The notes under the pieces were generated by a model that searched no databases, was not told the DNA's origin, and saw only the letters and a program-made list of their open reading frames with translations. This document shows positions 46,856 to 56,780 of a DNA stretch of 64,000 bases, piece after piece (within the stretch, counting starts at the first letter, position 1; the number at the start of each line of letters is the position of its first letter). The stretch is from Cryobacterium sp. HLT2-28 (lineage in GTDB: Bacteria > Actinomycetota > Actinomycetes > Actinomycetales > Microbacteriaceae): positions 91,528 to 155,527 of the forward strand of contig NZ_SOFH01000016.1 of the NCBI RefSeq assembly GCF_004402495.1, read 5' to 3'. Position numbers and translations under genes: made by a program.

Positions 46856-46910
46856 GCCGGCGCCGCCCGATCCGGGCGGCGCCGGCCGACTGCCCCGGGT
46901 CACCCGGGGC
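46856..46910 (+). other. Two strong hairpins between gluB and gluC
   Basis: The first is a perfect 14-bp GC stem, GCCGGCGCCGCCCG (46856-46869) with 46873-46886, and a 3-base loop. The second is an 8-bp stem, GCCCCGGG (46892-46899) with 46903-46910. No T-tract follows, and the permease genes continue. This layout would protect or partly end the gluB transcript and yield more binding protein than permease. Confidence 0.75.
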
Positions 46911-46950
46911 GACCACCACTCGCACTCGCAGGAGAAGGGAAGACCAGGTC

Positions 46951-47598
46951 ATGGACACTCTGTTCAACAATCTCGACCTCTTCGCGCTCGGATTCCAGAA
47001 CACCCTCCTCCTTTTCGCGGTCTCGGCGGTATTCGCCCTCGGCATCGGCATCGTCGTCGGCGCCATGCGGGTGTCGCCCGTGCCGGTCATGCGCGCGTTC
47101 GGAACCTTGTACGTCAACCTCGTCCGCAACACGCCGCTGACACTGCTGATGTTCTTCTTCGCGTTCGGCTATCCGAAGCTGCACCTCGTGCAGCTGCCGT
47201 ACACGACCCTCGCCATCATCGCGCTGAGCATCTACACCGCCACGTACGTTGCCGAGGTGCTGCGCTCCGGTTTCAACACGGTGCCCACCGGCCAGGCCGA
47301 GGCAGCACGGGCGATCGGCCTGCCCTTCGCTCAGACGATGACCCTCGTGATCATGCCGCAGGCCTTCCGGGCCGTGATCCCGCCGATGATGAGCGTCTTC
47401 ATCGCCCTGCTCAAGAACACCACCGTCGCCGCAGGGTTCTCCGTCGCAGAAGCAGGTGCGATCCGGGCCAATCTCTCCGAACGGGGCGAGCCCGCCATCG
47501 TCGTCCTCCTCTGGGTGGCGCTCTTCTTCGTCATCCTGGTGGGAGTCCTCTCCGTGCTGCAGCGATACCTCGAGCGCCGATGGAAGGTCCTCCGATGA
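46951..47598 (+). CDS. gluC: Glutamate ABC transporter permease
   Basis: A 215-residue inner-membrane permease with about five helices (HisM type). The EAA loop that docks on the ATPase is EAARAIGLPFAQTMTLVIMPQA. The RNTPLTLLMFF segment is typical of polar amino-acid permeases. GGAGAAGGGA lies upstream of the ATG. Its stop overlaps the gluD start by four bases. Confidence 0.93.
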   Translation: MDTLFNNLDLFALGFQNTLLLFAVSAVFALGIGIVVGAMRVSPVPVMRAFGTLYVNLVRNTPLTLLMFFFAFGYPKLHLVQLPYTTLAIIALSIYTATYVAEVLRSGFNTVPTGQAEAARAIGLPFAQTMTLVIMPQAFRAVIPPMMSVFIALLKNTTVAAGFSVAEAGAIRANLSERGEPAIVVLLWVALFFVILVGVLSVLQRYLERRWKVLR

Positions 47599-48458
47599 CG
47601 AATGTGCTCTACGACGTCCCGGGTCCCCGCGCGATCCTGCGCAACCGCATCCTCGGTGCGATCACGATCGCCCTGGTCGCGGCCGGGATCACCTTCGTCG
47701 TCTACCGGCTGGCGGACACCGGGCAGTTCTCGGCCGCGAAATGGAGGGTCTTCACCTTCCCGCTCGTGCAACAGAACATCGGCCTGGCGATTCTCGCCAC
47801 CCTGAGCGCGTTCGCGGTGGCCGCGGTGGCCAGCCTGCTCCTGGGGCTGGTGCTCTCGATCGGCCGGCTCTCCGACCACGCCTGGCTGCGTGTGCCGTGC
47901 ACGGTCTTCATCGAACTGTTCCGCGCGGTGCCCGTGCTCATCCTGATGATGATCATGTACTACGGCCTGCCGCCGCTCGGAGTGACCTTCGTCACCCCGT
48001 TCGTGGCGGTCGTGACCGGACTGACCCTCTACAACGGGTCCGTTCTCGCGGAGGTGTTCCGGGCGGGAATCGAATCCCTGCCCACCGGCCAGCGGGAGGC
48101 CGCCTACGCGATCGGGCTGCGCAAGAGCGCCGTCATGTCGCTGATCCTCTTTCCCCAGGCAATCCGGGCAATGATGCCCGTGATCATCTCCCAGCTGGTT
48201 GTCGTGCTCAAGGACACCGCACTGGGCTTCATCGTCACCTTCCACGAACTGCTCTACCTGGCGAAGTTCTACGGCGCGCAGTTCACCTACGGGTCGCCGA
48301 TCATCCCGGCAACCATCGTGTTCGGCACCATCTACGTGCTCCTCTGCCTCGCCCTCTCGGGCGTGGCCAAGTGGGTCGAGGTGCGCAGCCGGCGCAGTCG
48401 CAGGGGGGCGCGGCCCGCGAATGTGGCGGAGACCGAACTGGCGGCGAGCAAGATCTAG
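47595..48458 (+). CDS. gluD: Glutamate ABC transporter permease
   Basis: A 287-residue permease that pairs with GluC. The EAA loop is EAAYAIGLRKSAVMSLILFPQA, and FRAVPVLILMM is the entry motif. The cytoplasmic C-terminus is basic (RSRRSRRGARP). The ATG at 47595 overlaps the gluC stop (ATGA). An in-frame ATG at 47580 is less likely, because the pair would then overlap more than is usual. Confidence 0.93.
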   Translation: MTNVLYDVPGPRAILRNRILGAITIALVAAGITFVVYRLADTGQFSAAKWRVFTFPLVQQNIGLAILATLSAFAVAAVASLLLGLVLSIGRLSDHAWLRVPCTVFIELFRAVPVLILMMIMYYGLPPLGVTFVTPFVAVVTGLTLYNGSVLAEVFRAGIESLPTGQREAAYAIGLRKSAVMSLILFPQAIRAMMPVIISQLVVVLKDTALGFIVTFHELLYLAKFYGAQFTYGSPIIPATIVFGTIYVLLCLALSGVAKWVEVRSRRSRRGARPANVAETELAASKI

Positions 48459-48504
48459 CCGGCGGCGAAGGCCGGACAATCGCCACGGACTAAACTTGTG
48501 CCTT

Positions 48505-49545
48505 GTGTCTGATCCCACCGAAATCTCCGAAGAGGTCGTGAGCGCGGCCGTCACCGCAGCGCTCACCGCCATTTCCACCGCCGCCGACTCCGCCGCCCTG
48601 CGGGTGGTGCGCACAGAGCACGCGGGGGACGCCTCCCCGCTGGCCCGCCTGAACGCGCTCATGCGCACGGTCCCGAACGACCGGAAGGCCGCCGCCGGCA
48701 AGCTCGTCGGCCAGGCCAGGGGCCGCGTCAGCCAGGCCCTGGCCGCCCGCGAGGCCGAGATCGGCGAGGCGGAGGCGCGGGCCCAGCTCGCGGCCGAGAC
48801 CGTCGACGTGACCGCGGCGGCATCCGCCTGGCGGCCGGGGGCGCGGCATCCGCTCTCCCTGCTGCAGGAGCGCGTGGCCGACGTGTTCGTCGGCATGGGC
48901 TGGGAGGTCGCCGAAGGACCGGAACTCGAAAGCGAGTGGTTCAACTTCGACGCCCTCAACTTCGACGAGGACCACCCTGCCCGCGCCATGCAGGACACCT
49001 TCTTCGTCGACCCGCCCGAGGCCCACCTCGTGCTGCGCACCCACACCTCCCCGGTGCAGATGCGCGCCCTGCTCTCCCGCGAGCTGCCCGTCTACGTCGT
49101 CTCGCCCGGCCGGGTCTTCCGCACCGACGAGCTCGACGCCACCCACACGCCCGTGTTCCACCAGATCGAGGGCATCGCCGTCGACAAGGGCCTGACCATG
49201 GCGCACCTGCGCGGCACCCTCGACCACTTCGTCAAGGCCATGTTCGGCCCGGAGGCGAAGGTGCGGCTGCGCCCCAACTACTTCCCGTTCACCGAGCCGA
49301 GCGCCGAACTCGACCTCTGGCACCCGACCTTCAAGGAGGGCGCCCGCTGGATCGAATGGGGCGGCTGCGGCATGGTCAACGCCAATGTGCTCCGCTCGGC
49401 CGGGATCGACCCCGAGGTGTACTCCGGTTTCGCATTCGGAGTCGGCGTCGAACGGGCCCTGATGTTCAGAAACGATGTGAAGGATATGCACGACATGGTC
49501 GAAGGCGACGTCCGGTTCAGCCAGCAGTACGGGATGACCGTCTGA
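48505..49545 (+). CDS. pheS: Phenylalanyl-tRNA synthetase alpha subunit
   Basis: The catalytic subunit, 346 residues. An N-terminal coiled-coil for tRNA contact (to about 100) is followed by the class II core, with motif 2 FHQIEGIAVDK and motif 3 GFAFGVGVERALMFR. The GTG at 48505 follows TAAACT (48491-48496) by eight bases. No T-box leader is seen. The stop overlaps the pheT start by one base (TGATG). Confidence 0.96.
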   Translation: MSDPTEISEEVVSAAVTAALTAISTAADSAALRVVRTEHAGDASPLARLNALMRTVPNDRKAAAGKLVGQARGRVSQALAAREAEIGEAEARAQLAAETVDVTAAASAWRPGARHPLSLLQERVADVFVGMGWEVAEGPELESEWFNFDALNFDEDHPARAMQDTFFVDPPEAHLVLRTHTSPVQMRALLSRELPVYVVSPGRVFRTDELDATHTPVFHQIEGIAVDKGLTMAHLRGTLDHFVKAMFGPEAKVRLRPNYFPFTEPSAELDLWHPTFKEGARWIEWGGCGMVNANVLRSAGIDPEVYSGFAFGVGVERALMFRNDVKDMHDMVEGDVRFSQQYGMTV

Positions 49546-52079
49546 TGCGCGTTCCCCTGAGCTGGCTCGGCGAATTCGTCGACCTCGAACCCGGCACCAC
49601 CCCCGAGGACGTGCACGCCGCGCTGGTGAGCGTCGGCCTCGAGGAAGAAGAGATCCACCGCTTCGACCTGACCGGCCCGATCGTCGTCGGCGAGGTGCTG
49701 TCGATCGAACCGGAGGCCCAGACCAACGGCAAGACCATCAACTGGTGCCAGGTGCGGGTCGCGCCCGGCGACGAGGTTGCCGCCGACGGCGGCCCCGCCG
49801 TGCACGGCATCGTCTGCGGCGCCCACAACTTCGCCGTCGGCGACAAGGTCGTCGTCACCCTGCCCGGCGCCGTGCTGCCCGGCCCGTTCCCGATCGCACC
49901 CCGCAAGACCTACGGCCACGTCTCCGACGGCATGATCGCCTCGGCCCGCGAGCTCGGCCTCGGCGACGAGCACGACGGCATCCTGCGCCTGGCCGCCCTC
50001 GGCCTCGACGCCCCCGTCGGAACGGATGCGATCGCCCTCCTCGGCCTCGACGACAGCGCCGTGGAGATCAACGTCACCCCCGACCGCGGTTATGCGTTCT
50101 CGATCCGCGGCGTCGCCCGCGAATACGCGCACGCCACCGGGGCGACCTTCCGCGACCCGGCCCTCGCCGTGACCCCCGCGCCGTCCTCGGTCGAGTTCGT
50201 CGTCACCATCGACGACCAGGCACCGATCCGCAGCCGGATCGGCGCGAGCGTCTTCGTCACCCGGGCCGTGCGCGGCGTCGACCCGACCCGGCCGTCTCCG
50301 GCCTGGCTGATCGCCCGGCTCAAGCTGGCCGGCATCCGTTCGATCTCCCTGATCGTCGACGTGACCAACTATGTGATGATCGAGCTCGGCCAGCCGATCC
50401 ACGCCTACGACCTCGACGCGCTGGCCGGCGGCCTCACCGTGCGCCGCGCTGCCACCGGCGAGAAGCTCACCACCCTCGACGACGTGACCCGCACCCTCAG
50501 CCCGGAAGACCTCCTGATCACCGACGGATCCGGGCCGATAGGCCTGGCCGGCGTGATGGGCGGGCAGACCACTGAGATCGGGGCGGCCACCACCAATGTG
50601 CTGGTCGAGGCCGCGAACTTCGACCCGGTCTCGATCGCGCGCACCGCCCGCCGGCACAAGCTGCCCAGTGAGGCATCCCGCCGGTTCGAGCGCGGGGTCG
50701 ACCCTGCCGTCGCCGCCGTCGCTGCGGCCCGCGTCGTGCAGCTGCTGGTCGAACTCGCCGGGGGAGTGGCCGACGACCTCGGCTCGCTGCACGACGCCAC
50801 CCCCGCCACCGAACCGATCTTCCTGCCCACCGGGTTCATCTCCGGCCTGATCGGGCTCGAGTACACCGGCGAGGAGGTGCGCACCTCGTTGGCCGAGATC
50901 GGCGCGTCGCTCCAGGAGACCGAGGGCGGGCTGTCCGTCACCGCGCCCAGCTGGCGCCCCGACCTGACCGACAAGTGGACCCTGGCCGAGGAGGTCGCCC
51001 GCATCGTCGGCTACGACCGGATCCCCTCGGTGCTTCCCGTCGCCCCGCCCGGGCGCGGCCTCACCCGCAGCCAGGTGCTGCGCCGTCAGGTCGCGCAGAC
51101 CCTCGCCGCCGCCGGCCACACCGAGGTGCTCGCCTACCCGTTCGTCGCCGAGAAGGCCAACAACCTGTTCGGCGCCCCGGCCGGCCCGGTCGTGCCGCAG
51201 ATGCGGGTCGCGAACCCGCTCGACGGTGAGGCGCCGTTCCTGCGCACCTCGATCCTGCCCGGGCTGCTCCAGATCGCGCACCGCAACCGGTCCCGCGGCC
51301 TGACCGACCTGGCCATCTTCGAGCAGGGCCAGGTCTTCCGGCCACTGGCCGGCGCGGTCTACGGCAGCGCGGTCGTGCCGCCCGGCGCCGTACGCCCCAG
51401 TGCGCACCTCGAGGCCGAGCTGAACGCGGGCATCCCGCCGCAGCCGTTCTCCGTCGGCGTCGTGCTCACCGGCAACGCCGTCCGGCAGCAGCCGGGCCGC
51501 CCGGCAGTGGCCGCCGGCTGGCAGGACGCTCTCGCCGCCGTGCAGCAGGTCGCCCTGGCCACCGGGGTGGCCATCCAGGTGCGCCAGGGCTCGCACCAGG
51601 CGATGCACCCCGGGCGCACGGCCGAACTGTTCGTGACGACGGATGCCGGCGCCGCCTCGGTCGGATTCGCCGGCGAGCTGCTCCCGGCCATCGCCCGCGG
51701 TTTCGACCTGCCCGCGGTCGTCGCGGTCGCCGAAATCGATCTCAGCGTGGTCTTCGCCCGCGCCGGCGCCGAACTCCAGGCCACCCCGATCCGCACCATG
51801 CCTGCCGCCACGCAGGACCTGTCCCTCGTGGTCGACGTCGTCGTCCCGGCCGGGGAGGTGCTCGAGGCCGTGATCGCCGGCTCCGGGTCGCTGCTCGACC
51901 ACGCCGAGCTCGTCGACGACTACCGCGGGGCGGGCATCCCGTCCGGCCGCAAGTCGCTGACGTTCGCCCTGCGGTTCCGGGCCGCCGACCGCACCCTGAC
52001 CGCGGCCGAGGCCAGCGACGCCAAGCTGGCGGGGGTGGCCGTCGCGGCCGCCCGCTTCGGAGCGACCCTCCGCGAGTAG
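49545..52079 (+). CDS. pheT: Phenylalanyl-tRNA synthetase beta subunit
   Basis: An 844-residue subunit that completes the (alpha-beta)2 enzyme. Domains in order: EMAP-type tRNA-binding fold (about 40-155), B1/B5 domains, the B3/4 editing domain (INVTPDRG begins it), the class II-like core, and a C-terminal FDX-ACB anticodon fold. The editing domain would hydrolyse Tyr-tRNA(Phe). The ATG at 49545 shares one base with the pheS stop, so the two are tightly coupled. Confidence 0.96.
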   Translation: MRVPLSWLGEFVDLEPGTTPEDVHAALVSVGLEEEEIHRFDLTGPIVVGEVLSIEPEAQTNGKTINWCQVRVAPGDEVAADGGPAVHGIVCGAHNFAVGDKVVVTLPGAVLPGPFPIAPRKTYGHVSDGMIASARELGLGDEHDGILRLAALGLDAPVGTDAIALLGLDDSAVEINVTPDRGYAFSIRGVAREYAHATGATFRDPALAVTPAPSSVEFVVTIDDQAPIRSRIGASVFVTRAVRGVDPTRPSPAWLIARLKLAGIRSISLIVDVTNYVMIELGQPIHAYDLDALAGGLTVRRAATGEKLTTLDDVTRTLSPEDLLITDGSGPIGLAGVMGGQTTEIGAATTNVLVEAANFDPVSIARTARRHKLPSEASRRFERGVDPAVAAVAAARVVQLLVELAGGVADDLGSLHDATPATEPIFLPTGFISGLIGLEYTGEEVRTSLAEIGASLQETEGGLSVTAPSWRPDLTDKWTLAEEVARIVGYDRIPSVLPVAPPGRGLTRSQVLRRQVAQTLAAAGHTEVLAYPFVAEKANNLFGAPAGPVVPQMRVANPLDGEAPFLRTSILPGLLQIAHRNRSRGLTDLAIFEQGQVFRPLAGAVYGSAVVPPGAVRPSAHLEAELNAGIPPQPFSVGVVLTGNAVRQQPGRPAVAAGWQDALAAVQQVALATGVAIQVRQGSHQAMHPGRTAELFVTTDAGAASVGFAGELLPAIARGFDLPAVVAVAEIDLSVVFARAGAELQATPIRTMPAATQDLSLVVDVVVPAGEVLEAVIAGSGSLLDHAELVDDYRGAGIPSGRKSLTFALRFRAADRTLTAAEASDAKLAGVAVAAARFGATLRE

Positions 52080-52098
52080 CCTCCGCCCAGATCGACCT

Positions 52099-52142
52099 TT
52101 TCGGTCGAGACCGCCCCGCACACCGGTCGGTCTCGACCGAAA
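52099..52142 (+). terminator. Terminator after pheT
   Basis: A perfect 14-bp stem, TTTCGGTCGAGACC (52099-52112) with 52129-52142, and a 16-base loop. It lies 20 bases after the pheT stop and has a T-run inside the stem arm, so it can work on either strand. Confidence 0.82.
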
Positions 52143-52258
52143 CGGTAGAACTCGGCGAACACACCTGTCCCGACCGCCCCGCGAATCCGCCCGCGACGCA
52201 AGAAAACTGCGTTGACGCCGATTCTCGCCACTGCGGGGCGGCGCGCTAAGTTTGAGGC

Positions 52259-53302
52259 ATGGCTTTTACGGTGGCGGTTGCGGGTGCGAGCGGCTACGCG
52301 GGCGGCGAGTTGCTGCGGCTGCTGGCCGCCCATCCCGAATTCGAGGTGCGCACGGTCACCGCGCACAGCAACGCCGGGCAGCGGCTGATCGACGCCCAGC
52401 CGCATCTGCGGTCCCTCTCCGGGCTCACCCTCGTCGACACGACGGCGGAAACCCTCGCCGGGCACGACGTGGTCTTCCTGGCCCTGCCGCACGGGGCATC
52501 CGGCGCCCTGACGGCCGCGCTGCCGCCCGAGACTCTCGTCGTCGACTGCGGCGCCGACCACCGCCTGGAGAGCGAGGCCGCCTGGGCTGCGTTCTACGGC
52601 GGCGACTATTACGGGGCCTGGGCCTACGGCGTGCCCGAACTGCCGGTCGCCGGCGGCAAGCAGCGCAGCCGACTGGTCGGCGCGCGCCGGATCGCCGCGC
52701 CGGGCTGCAACGCCAGCACGGTCGCCCTGGCGCTCGCTCCGGGCATCCGTTCCGGCGTGATCGAACCGGAAGACCTCGTCGCGGTGCTCGCGGTCGGCCC
52801 GTCCGGCGCCGGCAAGAGCCTCACCCTGCCCAACCTCGCCGCGGAGATCCTCGGTTCGGCGAACCCCTACGCCGTCGGCGGGGTGCACCGGCACATCCCG
52901 GAGATCCAGCAGAGCCTGGCCTGGGCCGGGGCCGCGAACCCCACCATCTCCTTCACCCCGGTGATCGTGCCGATGTCCCGGGGCATCCTCTGCACCGCGA
53001 CGGCCAGGCTGGTGCCGGGCACCACCGACGCCGCCGTGCGCGCCGCCTGGGAGAGCGCCTACGCCGACGAGCCGTTCGTGCACGTGCTGCCGGCGGGCCG
53101 GTTCCCCCGCACCAGCGACGTCCTCGGCGCGAACACGGCGCTGATCGGCCTCGCCATCGACCGGGCCGTCGGCCGGGTCGTCACCGTCACCGCCGTCGAC
53201 AACCTCGCCAAGGGAACCGCCGGCGCCGCCATCCAGTCCGCCAACATCGCCCTGGGCCTCCCGGAGACCCTCGGCCTGAGCACGAATGGAGTTGCCCCGT
53301 GA
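52259..53302 (+). CDS. argC: N-acetyl-gamma-glutamyl-phosphate reductase
   Basis: Third step of arginine synthesis. The 347-residue protein shows the NADP motif [15 protein letters not shown] and the active-site cysteine in APGCNAST. The usual GVYGLPE-like segment reads [15 protein letters not shown] (52247-52252) ends six bases before the ATG. I found no convincing ArgR box nearby. It heads the argCJBDFGH cluster. Confidence 0.95.
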   Translation: MAFTVAVAGASGYAGGELLRLLAAHPEFEVRTVTAHSNAGQRLIDAQPHLRSLSGLTLVDTTAETLAGHDVVFLALPHGASGALTAALPPETLVVDCGADHRLESEAAWAAFYGGDYYGAWAYGVPELPVAGGKQRSRLVGARRIAAPGCNASTVALALAPGIRSGVIEPEDLVAVLAVGPSGAGKSLTLPNLAAEILGSANPYAVGGVHRHIPEIQQSLAWAGAANPTISFTPVIVPMSRGILCTATARLVPGTTDAAVRAAWESAYADEPFVHVLPAGRFPRTSDVLGANTALIGLAIDRAVGRVVTVTAVDNLAKGTAGAAIQSANIALGLPETLGLSTNGVAP

Positions 53303-54471
53303 GCGTCACCGCCCCCGCCGGATTCACCGCAGCCGGAGTCACCGCAGGCCTGAAGAAGTCCGGCGGCCTCGACCTCGCCGTCGTGCGGAACCTCGGCCCG
53401 CTCACCAGTGCCGCCACCGTCTTCACCACCAACCGCTGCAAGGCGAACCCCGTCATCTGGAGCGAGCAGGTGATGCGCGGCGGGGTGGTCCGCGCCATCG
53501 TGCTGAACTCCGGCGGCGCCAACTGCTACACCGGCAGCATCGGCTTCCAGACCACCCACGCCACCGCCGAGGCCGTGGCCGGCCGCCTCGAGATCTCCGC
53601 CGGCGAGGTGCTCGTCTGCTCCACCGGCCTGATCGGCGAGCAGCTCGACCTGGGCAAGATCACCGCCGGGGTCTGGGATGCCTCGCTCGCCCTGCACGCC
53701 GGCAGCGCGGCATCCGCCGACGCCGGCCTCGCCGCCGCAACGGCGATCATGACCACGGACACGACCCCCAAGCAGTCCGCGCACACCTCGCCGGCCGGCT
53801 GGACCATCGGCGGCATGGCCAAGGGCGCCGGGATGCTCGCGCCCGGCCTGGCCACCATGCTCGTCGTGATCACCACCGACGCCGTCCTCGACTCCGGCCA
53901 GCTCGACACGGCCCTCCGACAGGCCACCCGGGTCACCTTCGACCGGCTCGACTCCGACGGATGCATGTCGACGAACGACACCGTCACCCTCCTCGGCTCC
54001 GGCGCGAGCGGGGTCGCCGCCGACCCGGCCGAGTTCGCGGCCGCGCTCACCGCCGTCTGCCAGGACCTCACCCTGCAACTGCAGGCCGACGCCGAGGGCT
54101 CGGCCCACGACGTCGCGATCGTGGTGCAGGGCGCCGACTCGGAGGCCGACGCGGTCACCGTTGCCCGTGCCGTGTCCCGCAGCAATCTGTTCAAGACGGC
54201 CATCTTCGGCAACGACCCGAACTGGGGCCGGGTACTCGCCGCGGTCGGCACCACCCAGGCGGTCTTCGACCCCTATGGGATCGACGTCGCGATCAACGGC
54301 GTGCAGGTGTGCACGGCGGGGGAACCCGACCAGCCGCGCGAGCTGGTCGACCTCAGCCCGCGGGCGGTCACGGTGCTGATCGACCTGCACGCGGGCGCCG
54401 CGACGGCCACCATCTGGACCAACGACCTCACCCACGCCTACGTCGAAGAGAACAGCGCGTACTCGAGTTGA
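53299..54471 (+). CDS. argJ: Bifunctional glutamate N-acetyltransferase/N-acetylglutamate synthase
   Basis: ArgJ recycles the acetyl group from N-acetylornithine to glutamate. The protein self-cleaves before a Thr, here in [14 protein letters not shown] (A-T bond). SGGANCYTG and FGNDPNWGR are family motifs. Length is 390 residues. The GTG start overlaps the argC stop (GTGA). The recycling type of arginine pathway follows from its presence. Confidence 0.95.
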   Translation: MSVTAPAGFTAAGVTAGLKKSGGLDLAVVRNLGPLTSAATVFTTNRCKANPVIWSEQVMRGGVVRAIVLNSGGANCYTGSIGFQTTHATAEAVAGRLEISAGEVLVCSTGLIGEQLDLGKITAGVWDASLALHAGSAASADAGLAAATAIMTTDTTPKQSAHTSPAGWTIGGMAKGAGMLAPGLATMLVVITTDAVLDSGQLDTALRQATRVTFDRLDSDGCMSTNDTVTLLGSGASGVAADPAEFAAALTAVCQDLTLQLQADAEGSAHDVAIVVQGADSEADAVTVARAVSRSNLFKTAIFGNDPNWGRVLAAVGTTQAVFDPYGIDVAINGVQVCTAGEPDQPRELVDLSPRAVTVLIDLHAGAATATIWTNDLTHAYVEENSAYSS

Positions 54472-55433
54472 TCCCGACGATCCCGGCCCCCGACGACGCC
54501 CCCGAAGCCCCTGCGGGCCGTGACGCGGGCGGCGCCCCCGACCGCGAGTCCAACAGCCGGGCCGAGGCGACCGTCAAGGCCGCGACCCTGATCGAATCGC
54601 TGCCGTGGCTCAAGCGGTTCCACGACCAGGTCATCGTCGTCAAATTCGGCGGCAACGCCATGGTCAGCGAGGAACTGCAGCGGGCCTTCGCCGAGGACAT
54701 GGTCTACCTGCGCTATGCCGGCATCCGCCCCGTCGTCGTGCACGGCGGCGGCCCGCAGATCTCCGCCATGCTCGACCGCCTCGGCATCGAGAGCGAGTTC
54801 CGCGGCGGCTACCGGGTGACCACTCCCGAGGCGATGGACGTCGTGCGGATGGTGCTCACCGGGCAGATCAACCGCGAGCTGGTCAGCCGCATCAACGAAC
54901 ACGGCCCGCTGTCGGCCGGGCTGTCCGGCGAGGACGCCGGGCTCTTCCAGGGCCGTCGTCGCGGCACCGTGATCGACGGCGAAGAGGTCGACCTCGGCCT
55001 CGTCGGCGACGTGATCGGCGTCGACCCCGAGGCGGTGCTAGCCCAGCTCGCCGCCGGCCGCATCCCGGTCGTCTCCTCGATCGCCCCCGACACGGATGTC
55101 CCGGGCCAGTCCCTGAACATCAACGCCGACGCCGCCGCGGCGGCCCTGGCCATCGCCCTGAACGCGGCGAAGCTCGTGATCCTCACCGATGTCGCCGGAC
55201 TGTACAGCGACTGGCCCAACCAGGACTCGCTGGTCTCCGTGATCGACGCCGACTCCCTGCGCCGGCTCCTGCCCGACCTCGAATCGGGCATGATCCCCAA
55301 GATGACCGCCTGCCTCGACGCGGTCGACGGCGGCGTCGCCAAGGCCGCGATCATCGACGGACGAGTGCCGCACTCGATCCTGCTCGAGGTCTTCACCGGC
55401 AGCGGCATCGGAACCGAAGTGGTCCCCGCATGA
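54468..55433 (+). CDS. argB: Acetylglutamate kinase
   Basis: Phosphorylates N-acetylglutamate, the usual feedback point of the pathway. KFGGNAM and [10 protein letters not shown] are the phosphate-binding motifs; the N-terminal helix ([13 protein letters not shown]) is of the arginine-sensitive type. No ATG or GTG exists before the conserved start, so the TTG at 54468, overlapping the argJ stop as TTGA, is the best start (321 residues). The extra 25 N-terminal residues are low-complexity. Confidence 0.93.
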   Translation: MIPTIPAPDDAPEAPAGRDAGGAPDRESNSRAEATVKAATLIESLPWLKRFHDQVIVVKFGGNAMVSEELQRAFAEDMVYLRYAGIRPVVVHGGGPQISAMLDRLGIESEFRGGYRVTTPEAMDVVRMVLTGQINRELVSRINEHGPLSAGLSGEDAGLFQGRRRGTVIDGEEVDLGLVGDVIGVDPEAVLAQLAAGRIPVVSSIAPDTDVPGQSLNINADAAAAALAIALNAAKLVILTDVAGLYSDWPNQDSLVSVIDADSLRRLLPDLESGMIPKMTACLDAVDGGVAKAAIIDGRVPHSILLEVFTGSGIGTEVVPA

Positions 55434-56743
55434 CCGGTCCAGGCACCAACCCCGGCACCACCAACCCAGGCACCACCAACCCAGGCACCACCAACCCAGG
55501 GACGACGATTCCAGGCATGACCCCCGACCAGCAGACCCCGACCCCGACCGGGCAGACCCCGGGCACCGAGCACTGGCAGGAACGCTTCGGCGCCGCCATG
55601 ATGCGCACCCTCGCCACCCCGCTGGCGATGCTCGTGCGCGGGGAGGGCTGCTACGTCTGGGACGAGAAGGGGAAGAAGTACCTCGACTTCCTCGCCGGCA
55701 TTGCCGTGAACTCGCTCGGCCACGCGCATCCCGACCTCGTCGCCGCGGTCACCGAGCAGGTGGGCCGCGTCGCCCACGTCTCCAACTACTTCTCCTCGCC
55801 GCCGCAGCTCGAACTGGCCGAGCGGCTCAAGCGCATCACCGGGGCAGGGGAGGCCGGCCGGGTCTACTTCTGCAATTCCGGCGCCGAAGCCAACGAGGCC
55901 GCGTTCAAGCTGGCCCGGCTCAACACGGGCGGCGGCAAGCGCTCCCGCATCCTGTCGCTGCACGAATCGTTCCACGGCCGCACCATGGGCGCGCTCGCCC
56001 TGTCGGGCAAACCCGCCATGCGCAAGGCCTTCCTGCCCGTGCCCGGCGGGGTCGAGCACATCCACACCACCATCAAGGCGCTCGAGGAGGCCATCGACGG
56101 CACTGTCGCCGCCCTGTTCCTCGAACCGGTCAAGGGCGAGGCCGGTGTGATCGACCTGCCGGCCGGCTTCCTCCGCCGCGCCCGCGAACTCTGCACCCGG
56201 CACGGCGTGCTCCTCATCATCGACGAGGTGCAGACCGGCGCGGGCCGCACCGGCGCCTGGTTCGCGTTCCAGCACGACGGAATCACCCCGGATGCCATCA
56301 CCATCGCCAAGGGGATCGGCGGCGGCCTGCCGATCGGCGCCCTGGTCACCTACGGCGCCACCTCGGAGCTGTTCAGCCGCGGCCAGCACGGCTCGACCTA
56401 CGGCGGCAACCCGCTCGTCACCGCAACGTCCAACGCCGTGCTCGGCGTGATCGAACGCGACGGCCTCGTCGCCAACGCCGCACGGCGCGGCGAGCAGCTG
56501 CGCGAGATCATCGCCCGCTTCACGTCGCCGCACATCTCCGAGGTGCGCGGCCGCGGCCTGCTGCTCGGCATCGGCCTGGCCGACCCGGTCGCGCTTCCGC
56601 TCGCGGCGGCGGCCCTGGCCGAGGGCCTGATCGTGAACGCCGCCAACGAATCGACCATCCGGCTGGCCCCGCCGCTCATCGTCGGCGACGCCGAACTGGC
56701 CGATTTCGAGCACCGTTTCGGCCTCGCTCTGGCCAGCCTCTAG
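55430..56743 (+). CDS. argD: Acetylornithine aminotransferase
   Basis: A PLP aminotransferase, 437 residues. The PLP lysine is in [14 protein letters not shown], with [15 protein letters not shown] and [13 protein letters not shown]. The first ~45 residues are a Gly/Thr/Pro-rich extension with a GTTNP repeat, not found in most ArgD. The ATG at 55430 overlaps the argB stop (ATGA); an ATG at 55517 could give the normal-length protein. Confidence 0.94.
   Translation: MTGPGTNPGTTNPGTTNPGTTNPGTTIPGMTPDQQTPTPTGQTPGTEHWQERFGAAMMRTLATPLAMLVRGEGCYVWDEKGKKYLDFLAGIAVNSLGHAHPDLVAAVTEQVGRVAHVSNYFSSPPQLELAERLKRITGAGEAGRVYFCNSGAEANEAAFKLARLNTGGGKRSRILSLHESFHGRTMGALALSGKPAMRKAFLPVPGGVEHIHTTIKALEEAIDGTVAALFLEPVKGEAGVIDLPAGFLRRARELCTRHGVLLIIDEVQTGAGRTGAWFAFQHDGITPDAITIAKGIGGGLPIGALVTYGATSELFSRGQHGSTYGGNPLVTATSNAVLGVIERDGLVANAARRGEQLREIIARFTSPHISEVRGRGLLLGIGLADPVALPLAAAALAEGLIVNAANESTIRLAPPLIVGDAELADFEHRFGLALASL
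55454..55498. repeat. In-frame 15-bp tandem repeat in argD
   Basis: Three perfect copies of GGCACCACCAACCCA (55454, 55469, 55484), with degenerate copies on both sides. They encode GTTNP pentapeptides in the N-terminal extension of ArgD. Copy changes keep the frame. Confidence 0.9.
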
Positions 56744-56780
56744 AGTTGTTCAATCCCGCAACCCACCGAAAGTGACCTCA

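Noticed and set aside
48459..48504. T-box leader before pheS (and likewise tyrS)
   Set aside because: The gaps are too short for a T-box, and no TGGNACCGCG-like sequence is present.
52200..52258. ArgR operator before argC
   Set aside because: No TGAAT-like inverted pair at proper spacing; the TTGACG at 52212 is 29 bases from the -10 and not a usable -35.
55454..55498. CRISPR-like array
   Set aside because: Repeats are 15 bp, directly adjacent without spacers, and coding in frame.
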